Shown: positions 54,246 through 64,000 of the stretch, one piece after another
How positions within the stretch are numbered: position 1 is the first letter of the stretch
Layout of the letters: each line of letters opens with the position of its first letter
NCBI GenBank assembly: GCA_963281255.1
Contig: OY725492.1
Span: forward strand, 4,519,571 to 4,583,570
Direction: 5' to 3'
Source of the DNA: Aphrocallistes beatrix
Taxonomy: Eukaryota > Porifera > Hexactinellida > Sceptrulophora > Aphrocallistidae
Length of the DNA: 64,000 bases
Program-made: the position numbers and the translations under genes
The notes under the pieces: generated by a model
Told to the model about the DNA's origin: nothing
Database searches by the model: none
Seen by the model: the letters and a program-made list of their open reading frames with translations, nothing else

Positions 54246-54347
54246 ACATGCCAACTGAGACATGAGAAAGCGGGACGCAGTGTTGAGTTGTGGGATGTAA
54301 TAGAAAAGTATTAATTAGAGATAACAAAAACGGGACAGTTGGCATGT
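54246..54347. mobile_element. Short MITE with ACATGCCAACTG ends, copy 1
   Basis: ACATGCCAACTG...CAGTTGGCATGT inverted termini with a GGGAC motif near each end. A sister is at 60325-60427 in the duplicated block, and an older relative is at 17359-17539. Confidence 0.65.
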
Positions 54348-54355
54348 ATGCAAAT

Positions 54356-56346
54356 CAGGGCCGGCGGAAGTGGGGCGGCCCGGGCCGCCCCACTTTTTGT
54401 GTGAATCTTTGGTACAGGACGTACAGCGGAACCCCTCTTAGCGACCACCTCAAAATAACGAACATTGTCAATCTAAATCTGGAAGAATGAAATCACAATT
54501 AATTCTTCCAGATTTAGATTGTTATTTATTTGTCAAATTAGTATTGTTTTCTATTGATCAATATTTCCAAAACTTGGGCAATAGGAAACAATACAATACT
54601 AAATTGACAAATAAATAACAGATCTAATTGTATAAAATGAAAAGAAAAAGATGAAATATCAGTTATATATTTGAGTTAGCGCGATGGCTTCATTTGATGG
54701 CAATAGCCGACTACAAACACCGGCGATCGGTGACAAGCCGCACCAACCTTCCTCTTTTCGCTTTCCCAAACGTGAGTTTGGAAATACCTTAGTGATGAAA
54801 CGTTCGTTTCAACGGAAGTGGTTCGACAGGTGGTCATGGCTGCACTACGAAGAAAACCTAGACCTTGCCTTCTGTTTTACGTGTGTCATTGCTTACCAAA
54901 ATAATCTCCTGCAATCTGCTCATTGCTTGGAATCGACTGTTATATCGACTGGCTTTTCTAATTGGAAGGATGCTATAGCAAAATTTTGAAAGCATGAATG
55001 TAGTCTGTGTCACAAAGATTCCGTGCTAAAGACGGTTACCATTCCCGCTACAACAAGTGCTATCGGTGAAATGCTGTCTTCGCAACTCGCAAAGGAGTGG
55101 TTGGAGCGTCGCAAGTGTCTCTTCAATTTGTTATCAAATGCTCGCTTTCTTTCAAGACAAGGACTTAACTTTCGTGGTGACGTTGAGGAGTCTGATTCCA
55201 ATTTCATGCAACTGATTTATCTCCGTTCTGAAGACAACCGCAAGCTTGTCGACTGGGTTCATCAAAAGACAGACAAGTATACGTCCCATGACATTCAGGA
55301 CGATATGGTGAAAGTAATGGCTTTGCGTATTCTACGAGAAATTGCTGCAAATCTCCAGAGTTCATCATTTTTCACGGTCATGGTTGATGAAACAACAGAC
55401 GTGTCTAACGTAGAGCAGGTTGTAGTTTGTCTTAGATGGGTTAGTGAAGGGTTCGAAATTCGGGAGGAGTTCGTCGGATATATGAAGTGGCATCGACAGG
55501 AGCTTAAGCGGTGCAAAATAATGCAAGATGCATTAGATACCACACGTGAAATCACGAAATTGATCAAGAGATCACCTGCTCGTAATGCAATATTTAAGCG
55601 ACTGAAGGAAGAGTTGGCTAGTGTAATAGGTTATTTATAATCTTAGCTTAGTTTAGTATTAGTTTACCTCCCACGTCGATTAGGATTCGTAGACTTATAT
55701 ATTCAAGCTGTAGGCTAGTAGATTTTACCAACGTATTCACTTATTGTTAATTGTCTAAACTTGATAATTCTACCGTTCTTAATTGTGCTATTGATTTATC
55801 TACATCGGCTTGATTGGTAGCTACAGATTAGGGCGTAACACTAGTGATTCTGAGTCTCCTGGAATACGAGTTTTATGTCCGACCAGGTGGACAGTCCGAG
55901 CTGAGGCCTTGAAGAGCATTCTCGACAATTTAAATGTGCTTTTGGAGCTTTGGGCTGAGTCTTTGGAGCGTGTCAAGGATACGGAATTGAAGGCGAGGAT
56001 ACAAGGTGTTGCTGCTCAGATGATTAAATTTGACTACTTCTTTGGCGTTTCTCTTGGTCTGCTGATCTTACACCACACCGATAACCTCAGCAGAATGTTG
56101 CAGAAAGCAGATATGTCGGCAGCAGAAGGTCAAGTTATAACAGCCATGACCGTTTCCACCTTGAGGTCCTCCCGCAATGATGCCAGTTTTGATCTATTCT
56201 GGCAGAAGATCACTGCTTCAGCAGAAAATCTTCAGATTGATCGTCCAGTTCTACCCCGTCTTAAAAAGGCCCCCCGCCGATTTTATGATGGAACCGTACC
56301 TATCCTTCATGTGACGGTGAGCATACCGTATATATCCGAATATTAA
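54356..56346 (+). mobile_element. Degraded hAT-type transposon (TTF/DUF4371-type transposase)
   Basis: Begins CAGGGCCGGCGGAAGTGGGG, a common hAT terminus. Open frames 54684-54989, 55023-55640 and 55810-56346 encode in order a TTF-type zinc-finger region (FQRKWFDRWSWLHYEENLDL, AFCFTC), a DUF4371-like region (FFTVMVDETTDVSNVEQVVV, CLRWVSEGFEIREEFVGY) and a downstream part (CPTRWTVRAEALKSI). These are separated by stops and by about 150 bp of foreign sequence (55641-55800). No matching right terminus was found, so it is 3'-truncated. The paralogous site near 60435 lacks it, so it inserted after the copy 9/10 duplication. Confidence 0.85.
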
Positions 56347-57138
56347 TCGACCCTCGAATAATCACCCCTCTCTTTGGAATATTATCAAAGAAATATTTAA
56401 TAATTTATGTGCTTCATTAAGTTATATTACGGAACGGCAGATTATCGAATGTGAAGGTAGTCATCACTGTGGGTGCAGTGACATGTAGTTATTCATTCTA
56501 ATAAAAAAAATATGTGGACATTCTACCGCCTATTATATTCAGTTCTTTTGTGATTTACGTAACTAAATTCCCAACTAGCAGATGAACAATTGTTTGCAGG
56601 ATGAAGTGATAGTTGCCTGCTGATCGATTATTTTACTCCACAGCATGTAAAGCGTCATACCTGTATACTACATAACCTACTCAATAGATTGAAAGGCTAT
56701 GCTATACTTACTATTCACATCCACCGGCATGATAAACTGATACATTTGAACTGAAAAAATATGATCCAAGTAGGAACTTGTAAGTAAGAATTCACCCTCG
56801 GCGAAACAAAATTGGAATAATTTATTGAGCAATTTTGAATGTATCTTCAACTGTATTGTAGGATATTTCGTGGTTGTCTACATTTGCTCCCATACTTCAT
56901 ATAGGAACATATGTATTCACCCCCGATATCCTAGTCGAGCAGGGGTGGTGAAATAAATGTGAGTATTTAAAAGATCATGAATTATTCCAACCTTATTGCA
57001 GCAAGTATTAATTTTCTGAATGTAAGGTTATATAAAAAATGTTCTTGAGATATTCGTACTTTTGTACTAATGACGACTTCGTGCGCGAAAAGTAATATAC
57101 AGTCGAAACCGTTTTTCCTTACGGCTTATCCTTCAAAT

Positions 57139-57339
57139 CTAGATACAAGGGAGCAAGTGCCCATCACGAAATGGGTAGACCCCTCCGAAAACATCAAAGC
57201 CAGCTGTATGCAGACGAGCCTTGCAACTCTTCACTTCGCAGCGCCATTGCTTCTTGTCATTACTTTCACGTTGAAAGGTGTAGATAAAGCCATCGAAAGC
57301 TAATTTATCTCTTCCTTTTGAAGATTTAATCATCCTCAT
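57139..57339 (-). pseudogene. FLYWCH zinc-finger fragment, probably transposon-derived
   Basis: The - strand encodes KGRDKLAFDGFIYTFQ, KKQWRCEVKSCKARLHTAG, DGHLLPC. This fits a FLYWCH finger (F-x-Y, W-x-C-x4-C, H-x-H region), which is common at the N-terminus of MULE transposases. No transposase core follows. Nearby - strand frames 57395-57667 and 57777-58013 may belong to the same element but are not recognised. Confidence 0.5.
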
Positions 57340-57987
57340 TTCGGGAGCTACAAGTGAATGAGGACTATTTTCACTCTGTTGAATTGATGGAATTTCAGGT
57401 AAATCTGAACATATTTTCAGAGCTAGGAGTGTGAACCAGCATTTCTTGTAAAACTTGCTGCAATTCTAACGCGTTTTCGTGAGCATCTCGATTTAACTGC
57501 TCGTTTTGTTGCAGTCGACCATGGCAATATATGTGAAGATCTGAAAGTATACTGAAAACATCGGAGATCAAATTAACATTGCTTCCACCTGTCCAAGCAA
57601 TAAGCCCCCCTTCTTCTTGGTTATCTCCCCATTTCAAAATAGCGACTTTGAGAGGTATTTCAGTCATTCTCAGTTTCTCAGACAGGGATTGCCAAGGGAA
57701 ATAAATGCACCATCCAGGGTAGAAGAAAGTTGTTCGAAAAGAAATTTAGTATTGCGAGGGGGAAAAGTCAGTGCAATCAAAACTTCGAGTGGAGTGGTCT
57801 CTCCAAAAGTTCAGACAAAATCCGATTAGAAGACGCTGTGACTACATCGAGGCAATGTGAAAGTGCTATGTGTTCGAACTGTTCAATTTCAATCCATTTG
57901 TGCTCAATAAAAGATTGCCAAGGAATATTCAAATAATCCATCGACTTTAATGAATAAACGACGCTTAGAATTTCTATTATATATATA

Positions 57988-58147
57988 TAGTCGACTCCGC
58001 TTAATAGGGTCACATCGGTCAGAGGGCATTTTGGCCCGATTAAGCGGAGAACCCTATTAACCGAAAATATTTTGTATTAGTTTCTATGTGTGAGAGTTAT
58101 TCCAGTCCTGCCAAAGTGGCCCGATTAAGCGGTTGACTCGATTAAAC
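57988..58147. mobile_element. pogo/Tigger-like MITE, family A, right end missing
   Basis: AGTCGACTCCGCTTAATAGG at the left. It follows the family sequence (GTCCTGCC, CCGATTAAGCGGTTGAC) and stops at GATTAAACTAAAC, about 35 bp short of the right terminus. Confidence 0.8.
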
Positions 58148-58601
58148 TAAACAAAAGTAATAAGGTATCTAGGCAACATTAGATAAACAAATAATAGAAG
58201 ATTCTAGAATCCTAAGCGCTAGCTACTATGCAGACATATTTAGAGATATTATCTCGCTTATAATTAATCAATCTGAGCCCAGGCGCCTGAAGGGAGCCTC
58301 CGATGGACACAGTGTCTGCCAGCAACGCAGCACAACCAAGCGAAGCGCGCTTGTATTTATGAAAAGTTAAGAAAATAATAATCACATATGTACTTCTTTT
58401 ATAAACACTATTATAAAATTAATGTATACAAGCAAGTGCTACTATTTTGCTTAGGTTGCGCAAATGTACTGAAATCCAAACCTGATTCCAGCTCTGAGCT
58501 ATATGTATTAACAAAAAAATAAAAATAAACAAATAAAAGAAATAATAGAAAGAAGAAAAGAGTTATAAAAAAATTTCTATCTGTGTCTAGATATTATGCA
58601 A

Positions 58602-59822
58602 TCATAAAAGTTCCACCCTAATTATGAAAACAATTTCATCATCTTTCGAATACTTCTCCTGCAATAGATCACCATGCGAAATGAATTTATCTGAGCCGAT
58701 GCCACCATTTCTCTCTGTGTTCGGCTTAATAAAGCACCCAGGAACCTCCTCCAAAATTTTCTCTGGAATTTCAACATTGCATATATAACTATTGCTAGCA
58801 TCAAGTTGGCTGACTATTGCTTGACGAAATTTGTACTTGATAGGCCATTTAAGAGCTTCATCCCATTCTCCCTTCATAATGTGAAGATATAAACCAACAT
58901 AATTATGCTCTTTATTCCAGTGAACACATCCTTGAAACTTGTACAATCCTACATAGAATGGATCAGTGTATGTTTCTTCTTTTTGTAAAATTTTACTCTT
59001 CACTCCGCTAATTTTCCGTACCAGAATACCTGTAGATACCAAATCTCTTACCATTTTATTGTCTTTTTCCAGTTTTACCACTTTATTCATTGTGAATTTC
59101 AGATGTTTGTGAATATCTTCTTTCTCATGTTGTTCTAAGTTTCTTCTCTGAACTTTAACTTCACACCCGTATTGAGAATAAGGACACTCTGTTTCTTGTA
59201 GAGGACACTCCTGACTGAGATGAATAGATTTGTCCTTCCTTTTCACTCGATTTTCTTCACTGCATTTATTCGGACATGGAATAGGGAACTCTTCACATAC
59301 TTCTAGATGTCCATTCATGTCACATGCTTTCACACTAACACTACAGTATTCACATTTCAGAGGACACGCCACAAGAAATAACTTACACTCTTCTAGATGA
59401 TGGAGTAGCTCACTCAGCTCATTTGTCCAATCACAGCCCTCCTTCTTCAATGGACAATGAACCTAAATATTTATACAGAAGAGTTAAATAAAAATAAGCT
59501 ACAATTCTGATCAAATAAGCTGTAAACTCACTTGTTTCTCGTTGATTGTTTCACGATTCAATTGAGCTATTTGTTTGTTCACATCCTTCGGAATACAGAG
59601 AGAACAAGCTACTTTGTGTTTACCATCTTTCTCATAAAAGCACGCATCTCTCAACATTCCTCCACAGTAGTAACAGAGTAGAAACTTCTCTTCTGTTTTA
59701 CTCGAGATCTTTTCCACTAACAACTCTGTTTTCCATCCTCCGTAACTACCATCATCTCGTGTCACATACACTAACTTGTTTATTTCTGAGTTAGGTTCTG
59801 ATACAGAGGTTTTCTCTGCCAT
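58602..59822 (-). CDS. TRAF-like gene, copy 10, one zinc finger deleted, about 383 aa
   Basis: Exon 1 is 59822-59532 and exon 2 is 59462-58602 (intron 69 nt). It carries the same 29-residue deletion of the second finger as copy 9 and the same flanks, so the two are a segmental duplication. First residues of exon 2 read VHCPL instead of VYCPL. In exon 1, CNYC became CYYC. MATH domain differs from copy 9 mainly in the loop before the C-terminus (ISGVKSKI, DPFYVGLYKFQGCV, ending VELL). Intact. Confidence 0.9.
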
Positions 59823-60324
59823 TATTCACTCGTCTAACAATTCAGAACAGGATTAGTTTGTCTAAACACTACAAAACTGAATATTAATTACTGTAAGAGT
59901 GACTATACTACTGTAATAGTATACGTATATTCATTGGACTCTTGTAACTTATCCTTTTACAATTCTAGTCTTAAGATATACACCAGGAATTTGAGATTTG
60001 TTTGTGTGTGTAAGTCAAAGTAAAGGAGTCCCTCTAAGCTAATTATTTATTAAATATTGACTTGTATTTTGTAGTATAAATTCCTGGTAACGAGAAATCG
60101 ACTACAAGAAAAGAAGCGACTGAGTAGTCCTTAAATTCTCAACTAAATTCTAAGGATTTAGATATCTTAATTAAACACTCAAATCCATAATTGTTTCTAT
60201 AAATAGTTCGTCTGCACGATATCAAAATACGCATTATATATCAAAAAGTAAGAAAAATATGGTTTCATCAATTGGGCTAGGAATTATAGATTTCGTCTGA
60301 GCGTGCGTACAGGTGGACATATGT

Positions 60325-60427
60325 ACATGCCAACTGAGACATGAGAAAGCGGGACGCAGTGTTGAGTTGTGGGATGCAATAGAAAAGTATTAATTAGAGA
60401 GTAACAAAAACGGGATAGTTGGCATGT
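60325..60427. mobile_element. Short MITE with ACATGCCAACTG ends, copy 2
   Basis: Nearly identical to 54246-54347 with the same flanks, so it was duplicated together with the TRAF gene rather than inserted twice. Confidence 0.65.
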
Positions 60428-60813
60428 ATGCAAATATATATACATACAAAGGCCGTACATGTCATAGTGTAGCTCCCAATAGGAGCTGCACAAAAGAGAA
60501 TGCGAGGACTGAAGAGAAGCATGCAAATCGATAATACTTTAGAATTAGATAGAAATTGAATTTTGAAGCAGAAATAAATTGATAATGAAATAAGGGTTTG
60601 TAACACATTCGTACTAGACAGGTTAAGTATGCAATACAAATGATTGGAATAATGAAATACGAATGTAATGATAAAAAATGTCGGTCGACAGACCGATAGT
60701 GCAGCTCCAGGAAGTGACTCGATGGAACATGAAATGTGAATATCGGAATACGTCGGGAAATACTCATTTTAGGACATTTTAAGTGTGAAATTTGGAATAT
60801 ACATATTAAAATC

Positions 60814-61588
60814 TTATATATTAAAACTCCAGGATTTTTTTTTGTTTGTTTGTTTGTCCGAATTGATTGAAGAATTGGTAAGTCGTAGAGATACGAAAAT
60901 TGGCATGTGCGTGTCAAATGGTGAATCTAGGATTAATTTCGAAGATCTAAGCGAAATGTTCACACCTCGCCGAGATAGGTGACAAAATGTGCTGACCAAT
61001 CAAATTCGATTATTTTATAATGCAAATACATTGGAATAAAATCGTAGTGACTTATGCATACAATCAAAATAACTATTTGTGATTGAAATTCATTGGTTTA
61101 TGTGAACCAATCAATTATCAGCCTTTTATAATGCCATTCACACGATTTTATTTTGATTCTATTTCATATAAATGATTGAATACTGCTATTTTGAGTCTAT
61201 AATTTGATATAATTCAACAATTAAAGTGTGTTATAGTATGCTACGATCAATCAATTCGATCATAAAATAACTTTTAACGACATGGACTGGAATTGATTAT
61301 TTAAGTATGATAATCTTTAGCAATGTGAACTTTGTGTATTCAAATTGAGCTTAAATTCAGGATAGTTGACTTAATACTAAGTACATTATATTTATCACGA
61401 AACAAAATTTCTGCTACAGTTCTGATTTAATTAATGTAACCGTAGATAAATGACAATCCAGCGTACTTAGTATAAAACAAGAATACGACGTATTGTTTCT
61501 CTAATATCCGCAAGCGCCCACTGGGTAAATCTGCAGACACGCAGTGTCTGCAAGCCGTGCAGCGCAAGCAAGCGAAGCGCGCTTGTAC
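60814..61588 (+). mobile_element. Helitron-like non-autonomous element, best-preserved copy
   Basis: Starts TCTTATATATTAAAACTCCAGG, followed by TTTGTCCGAATTGATTGAAG. It ends with the hairpin CAAGCG-AAGCG-CGCTTG. It is inserted within the tandem-repeat part of the larger element. Confidence 0.55.
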
Positions 61589-62281
61589 CATATAATATCC
61601 GTTGAGAGCTCGCTTTTAGCTTAAAATAAGATTTTTTTCAAAAGGTGTGAAAATATGTATTCGTACATATGTTAGAAACTGATAAAATATTTAGATTACC
61701 ACTTTCAAAGTGTGAAAATCGGAATCTACATATTAAAATATCCTATATTAGCCGTTGAGAACTCGCTTTAAGTTCAAAATAAAACTTTTTTTAAAAGGTG
61801 TGAGAATATGTACTTTATATATCAATATTTATTAGCTCATAAAATATTCACATTATTTCTTTCAAAGTGCGAAAATCGGAATCTACATATTAAAATATCC
61901 TATATTAGCTGTTGAGAACTCGGTTTTAGCTCAAAATAAGATTTTTTTCAAAAGGTGTGAAAATATGTATTCGTACATATGTTAGAAACTGATAAAATAT
62001 TTAGATTACCACTTTCAAAGTGTGAAAATCGGAATTTACATATTAAAATATCCTATATTAGCCGTTGAGAACTCGCTTTAAGTTCAAAATAAAACTTTTT
62101 TTAAAAGGTGTGAAAATATGTATATATCAATATGTTAATAACTCATAAATTATTCATGTTATTACTTTCAAAGCGCGAAAATCAGATCCTACATGGTGAA
62201 ATACCCTACATTAGTCGTTAAGATCTTATTTATATCTTTAAATAAAGCTTTGCAGTGGAGGTATTAAAATATGAATATATA

Positions 62282-62469
62282 CAGTCGACTCCGCTTAATA
62301 GGGCCACATCGGTCAGAGAACATTTTGCCCCGATTAAGCGGAGGACCCTATTAACCGAAATTTTTTTGTATTAACTTCTATGTGTGAGAGCTATTCCGGT
62401 CCTGCCAAAAGTGTCCCGATTAAGCGGCTGACCCGATTAAACAGTGGCCCTATTAAGCGGAGTCTACTG
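62282..62469. mobile_element. pogo/Tigger-like MITE, family A, nested copy
   Basis: CAGTCGACTCCGC to GCGGAGTCTACTG with TA on both sides (62280-62281, 62470-62471). Inserted in the Helentron-like element. Confidence 0.85.
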
Positions 62470-62702
62470 TACTTATAAAAACCGGAAGTGATGAGATTTT
62501 GCGAAAAAATGTTGACGGTGCACATCTACAGCATAAACAGATCCTACATGCGAAATTTGGTAAAAATCGGACTGTTAGATTTCGCAGTAGCGCGCGTACG
62601 GACATACATACATACATACATACGGACGGACGAGATACTCCGTCCATGCCATATCTCCCTATAGGAGCATCTCCCTATAGGAGCTGCACTAAAAATAATG
62701 TA

Positions 62703-62860
62703 AGGACATATTCTCACAACTTACATGCATTGTTATATATTTAGGATTAGCTCCAATGAAATTTTGAGAGTGATTTAATCGTTCTTAGAATACTATCTAA
62801 TAGATCAGCACGAGAAATGAATTCACCCAGACCTAAACCAAGAAAAAAAGTGACGTCATC
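62703..62860 (-). pseudogene. TRAF-like gene, copy 11: 3' remnant of a MATH exon
   Basis: About 150 bp (GGATTAGCTCCAATGAAATTTT, GAGAGTGATT, AGATCAGCACGAGAAATGAAT) match the 3' end and flank of copy 1 (23300-23450), including the TATATATTTAGGATTAG stop region. Nothing upstream survives. The Helentron-like element abuts it on one side. Confidence 0.75.
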
Positions 62861-62929
62861 AGATCCTAACTTAGTATCAGGGTGATTTCAACTTGACTAA
62901 AATAGCACAGGATTGGATAGTAGTGAGGA

Positions 62930-64000
62930 AGAGTCCAATCTACAAAGAATGTCCACTAGACGAAATAATATCAAAGAATTCAGTGAGATATTATTTGAAC
63001 TAGCGGCATTAATTGGTTCATACCTTCAAGATCAGCAGACTTTAGAGTACAGTCCATGCACAAGTATTTGAGGCTGGTTCGAGAATTGAGATGTTTTAGC
63101 AGTGAACAGAATGGTTCTACTATAGACAGTAAATAATCAGGCACACTTCTGATGTGAGGTCGAGTTATCTCCTCGAGATAGCACATATGAGGCAGTAGCT
63201 TATCATACTCTCCATAACCACAGTCTAACGGAAACTGAGACGAGTAAATAGATGTCAGCTGTGACAGAGTTCGAATATAATCAAACACAATTTCAAATTA
63301 ACCATACAGATCATCCTTAAAAGGAGAATCGATGAAGAGAATGTAAAGATGTATGCAGGAAGCTAACATTCCAAACCCCTGCTTCGATAAGCTAGTTCGA
63401 TACAAGATTAAACTCGTGGAATGCTGACAAAGAGACAAGGATTCTTCTTCGTTCCTTTCTGTGTCCCTTTCTATGTAGGATTGAGAAGTTGCACAGCTTA
63501 AAGGTGAAACTAATTTTGGTATCAAATTGCAGTTCGCAATCTTCAAACACTTCTTTGTAAGTTGCGAGAAAGTCATAGTCGATCTGGTGGAAGTAAATGG
63601 AGAGGTGAGAATGTGAAAAGGAATGTAACTGTGTTAGTAACAACCTTAGCTGAGATGGATAGGTGTCGAGTGGAGATGCTTTTAAGGATATGAGGTGCAC
63701 ATAATCGAGGAAGGGTAGAGACCTCACAAAACAATGCCAATCATTCGGAAAGATGAAACCGTCGAAGTAGAAGCAACGAATGTGAGGAATGAATAGTTCG
63801 AAATAGAGAAAATAGTCAGTTATGGAATAAGATTGACACTCGAATAGCATTTCGGATAATAAAACGTATTTTCTAGTAAATTCTATCCAACCCACAAACC
63901 TCCAAGCCTCTGTACATATCAACAGGATCGAGTTAGCATTGTCTGACAACAAACCACAGATGAAACGAAATATTATTTTTAAATTGTCAATGGAATGCAA
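62930..64000 (-). pseudogene. NLR-like remnant 5, runs off the window edge
   Basis: From the edge inward: IDNLKIIFRFICGLLSDNANS, EFTRKYVLLSEMLFECQSYS, HCFVRSLPFLDYVHLISLKA. A new segment not seen in the other remnants then follows: SQFPLDCGYGEYDKLLPHMC, YLEEITRPHIRSVPDYLLSI, LKHLNSRTSLKYLCMDCTLK. The last part resembles leucine-rich repeats. It has shifts between frames at about 63300 and 63580. More of the gene may lie beyond 64000, so it might be less broken than the others. Confidence 0.45.

Larger units (their letters stand above)
53748..58601. other. Spacer between TRAF copies 9 and 10: transposon-rich
   Basis: Upstream block of copy 9, a MITE with ACATGCCAACTG ends (54246-54347), a degraded hAT transposon (54356-56346), a reverse-strand FLYWCH-type fragment (57139-57339) with unassigned open frames up to 58013, a family A MITE (57988-58147) and a Helitron-like 3' end (58354). 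The 5 kb separates two segmentally duplicated TRAF genes. Confidence 0.55.
60678..62691. mobile_element. Large Helentron-like element with minisatellite core and two nested insertions
   Basis: 5' TGTCGGTCGACAGACCGA + TAGTGCAGCTCC at 60678-60710 and 3' GGAGCTGCACTA at about 62680-62691. The core (about 61595-62240) has roughly four units of about 155 bp, each with CCTATATTAGCCGTTGAGAA, AAGGTGTGAAAATATG and ACTTTCAAAGTGTGAAAATC. A short (CATA)4 run lies at 62604-62620. Helitron-like (60814-61588) and family A (62282-62469) insertions interrupt it. Confidence 0.6.
59823..62700. other. Region upstream of copy 10: nested transposons
   Basis: Upstream block of copy 10 (59823-59935), flank duplicated from copy 9 up to about 60435, a short MITE (60325-60427), an old TRAF 3' flank (60540-60675), then a large Helentron-like element (60678-62691) with a Helitron-like element and a family A MITE inserted into it. 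Confidence 0.55.

Noticed and set aside
23347..59822. Possible prokaryotic-style repeat array (CRISPR) suggested by regular repetition
   Set aside because: The repeated units are kilobase-sized genes with introns. There are no short direct repeats with spacers.
1..64000. tRNA or rRNA genes
   Set aside because: Looked for T-loop GGTTCRANYCC patterns and conserved rRNA blocks by eye. Hits such as GGTTCGCTTAT belong to MITEs. None supported.

Overview
The window is animal (metazoan) nuclear DNA. It is AT-rich and has GT-AG introns. It holds single-copy orthologues of conserved animal genes (prolyl 4-hydroxylase alpha, dynactin p27, HSPA14, a fat-storage-inducing FIT protein, an iRhom) and a tandem family of TRAF-like genes. 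The mix of mariner, hAT, pogo-like and Helitron-like elements, intronless copies of usually split genes, and NLR-like remnants beside TRAF genes fits a marine invertebrate, possibly a non-bilaterian. The species cannot be fixed from the sequence alone.

Region 1 (about 1-23,000) is a gene-rich housekeeping segment. The 3' part of a prolyl 4-hydroxylase alpha gene runs on the + strand from 30 to 7676. It has a tandemly duplicated exon (1841-1900 and 1943-2005) that looks mutually exclusive. Its next intron contains a whole intronless same-strand gene (2144-6688): a zinc-finger protein with a C-terminal DUF3626-like domain. Then follow, all on the - strand, a PB1-UBA (p62/NBR1-like) adaptor, a small membrane protein, DCTN6, HSPA14, a two-exon XLF/NHEJ1-like gene, FITM2-like and a three-exon iRhom-like gene. 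A 10-bp palindromic word, CTA(A/T)4TAG, recurs about 20 times in this segment and is nearly absent from the rest.

Region 2 (about 23,000-64,000) is a tandem array of ten - strand TRAF-like genes, all with the same two-exon plan. Exon 1 is a degenerate RING of 96-98 codons. Exon 2 carries TRAF-type zinc fingers, a coiled coil and a MATH/TRAF domain. Three copies have a hydrophobic, probably membrane-spanning segment between coil and MATH domain, and two others keep the flanks of that segment but have lost it. Copies 4 and 8 are broken, and copy 1 has lost its normal splice donor. Copies 9 and 10 lack exactly one zinc finger and are a segmental duplication. An eleventh copy survives as a 3' fragment near 62,700. 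Upstream of each exon 1 is a conserved block of about 100 bp, probably the promoter.

Between the TRAF units lie remnants of NLR-like genes (FSHLTIQEF motif and LRR-like tails), mariner D34D transposase fragments, Helentron-like elements with internal tandem repeats, Helitron-like elements, TA-flanked MITEs and a degraded hAT transposon. The array looks like a birth-and-death innate-immune cluster (TRAF adaptors beside NLR remnants) that grew by segmental duplication and took many transposon insertions. Function is inferred from domain families only.
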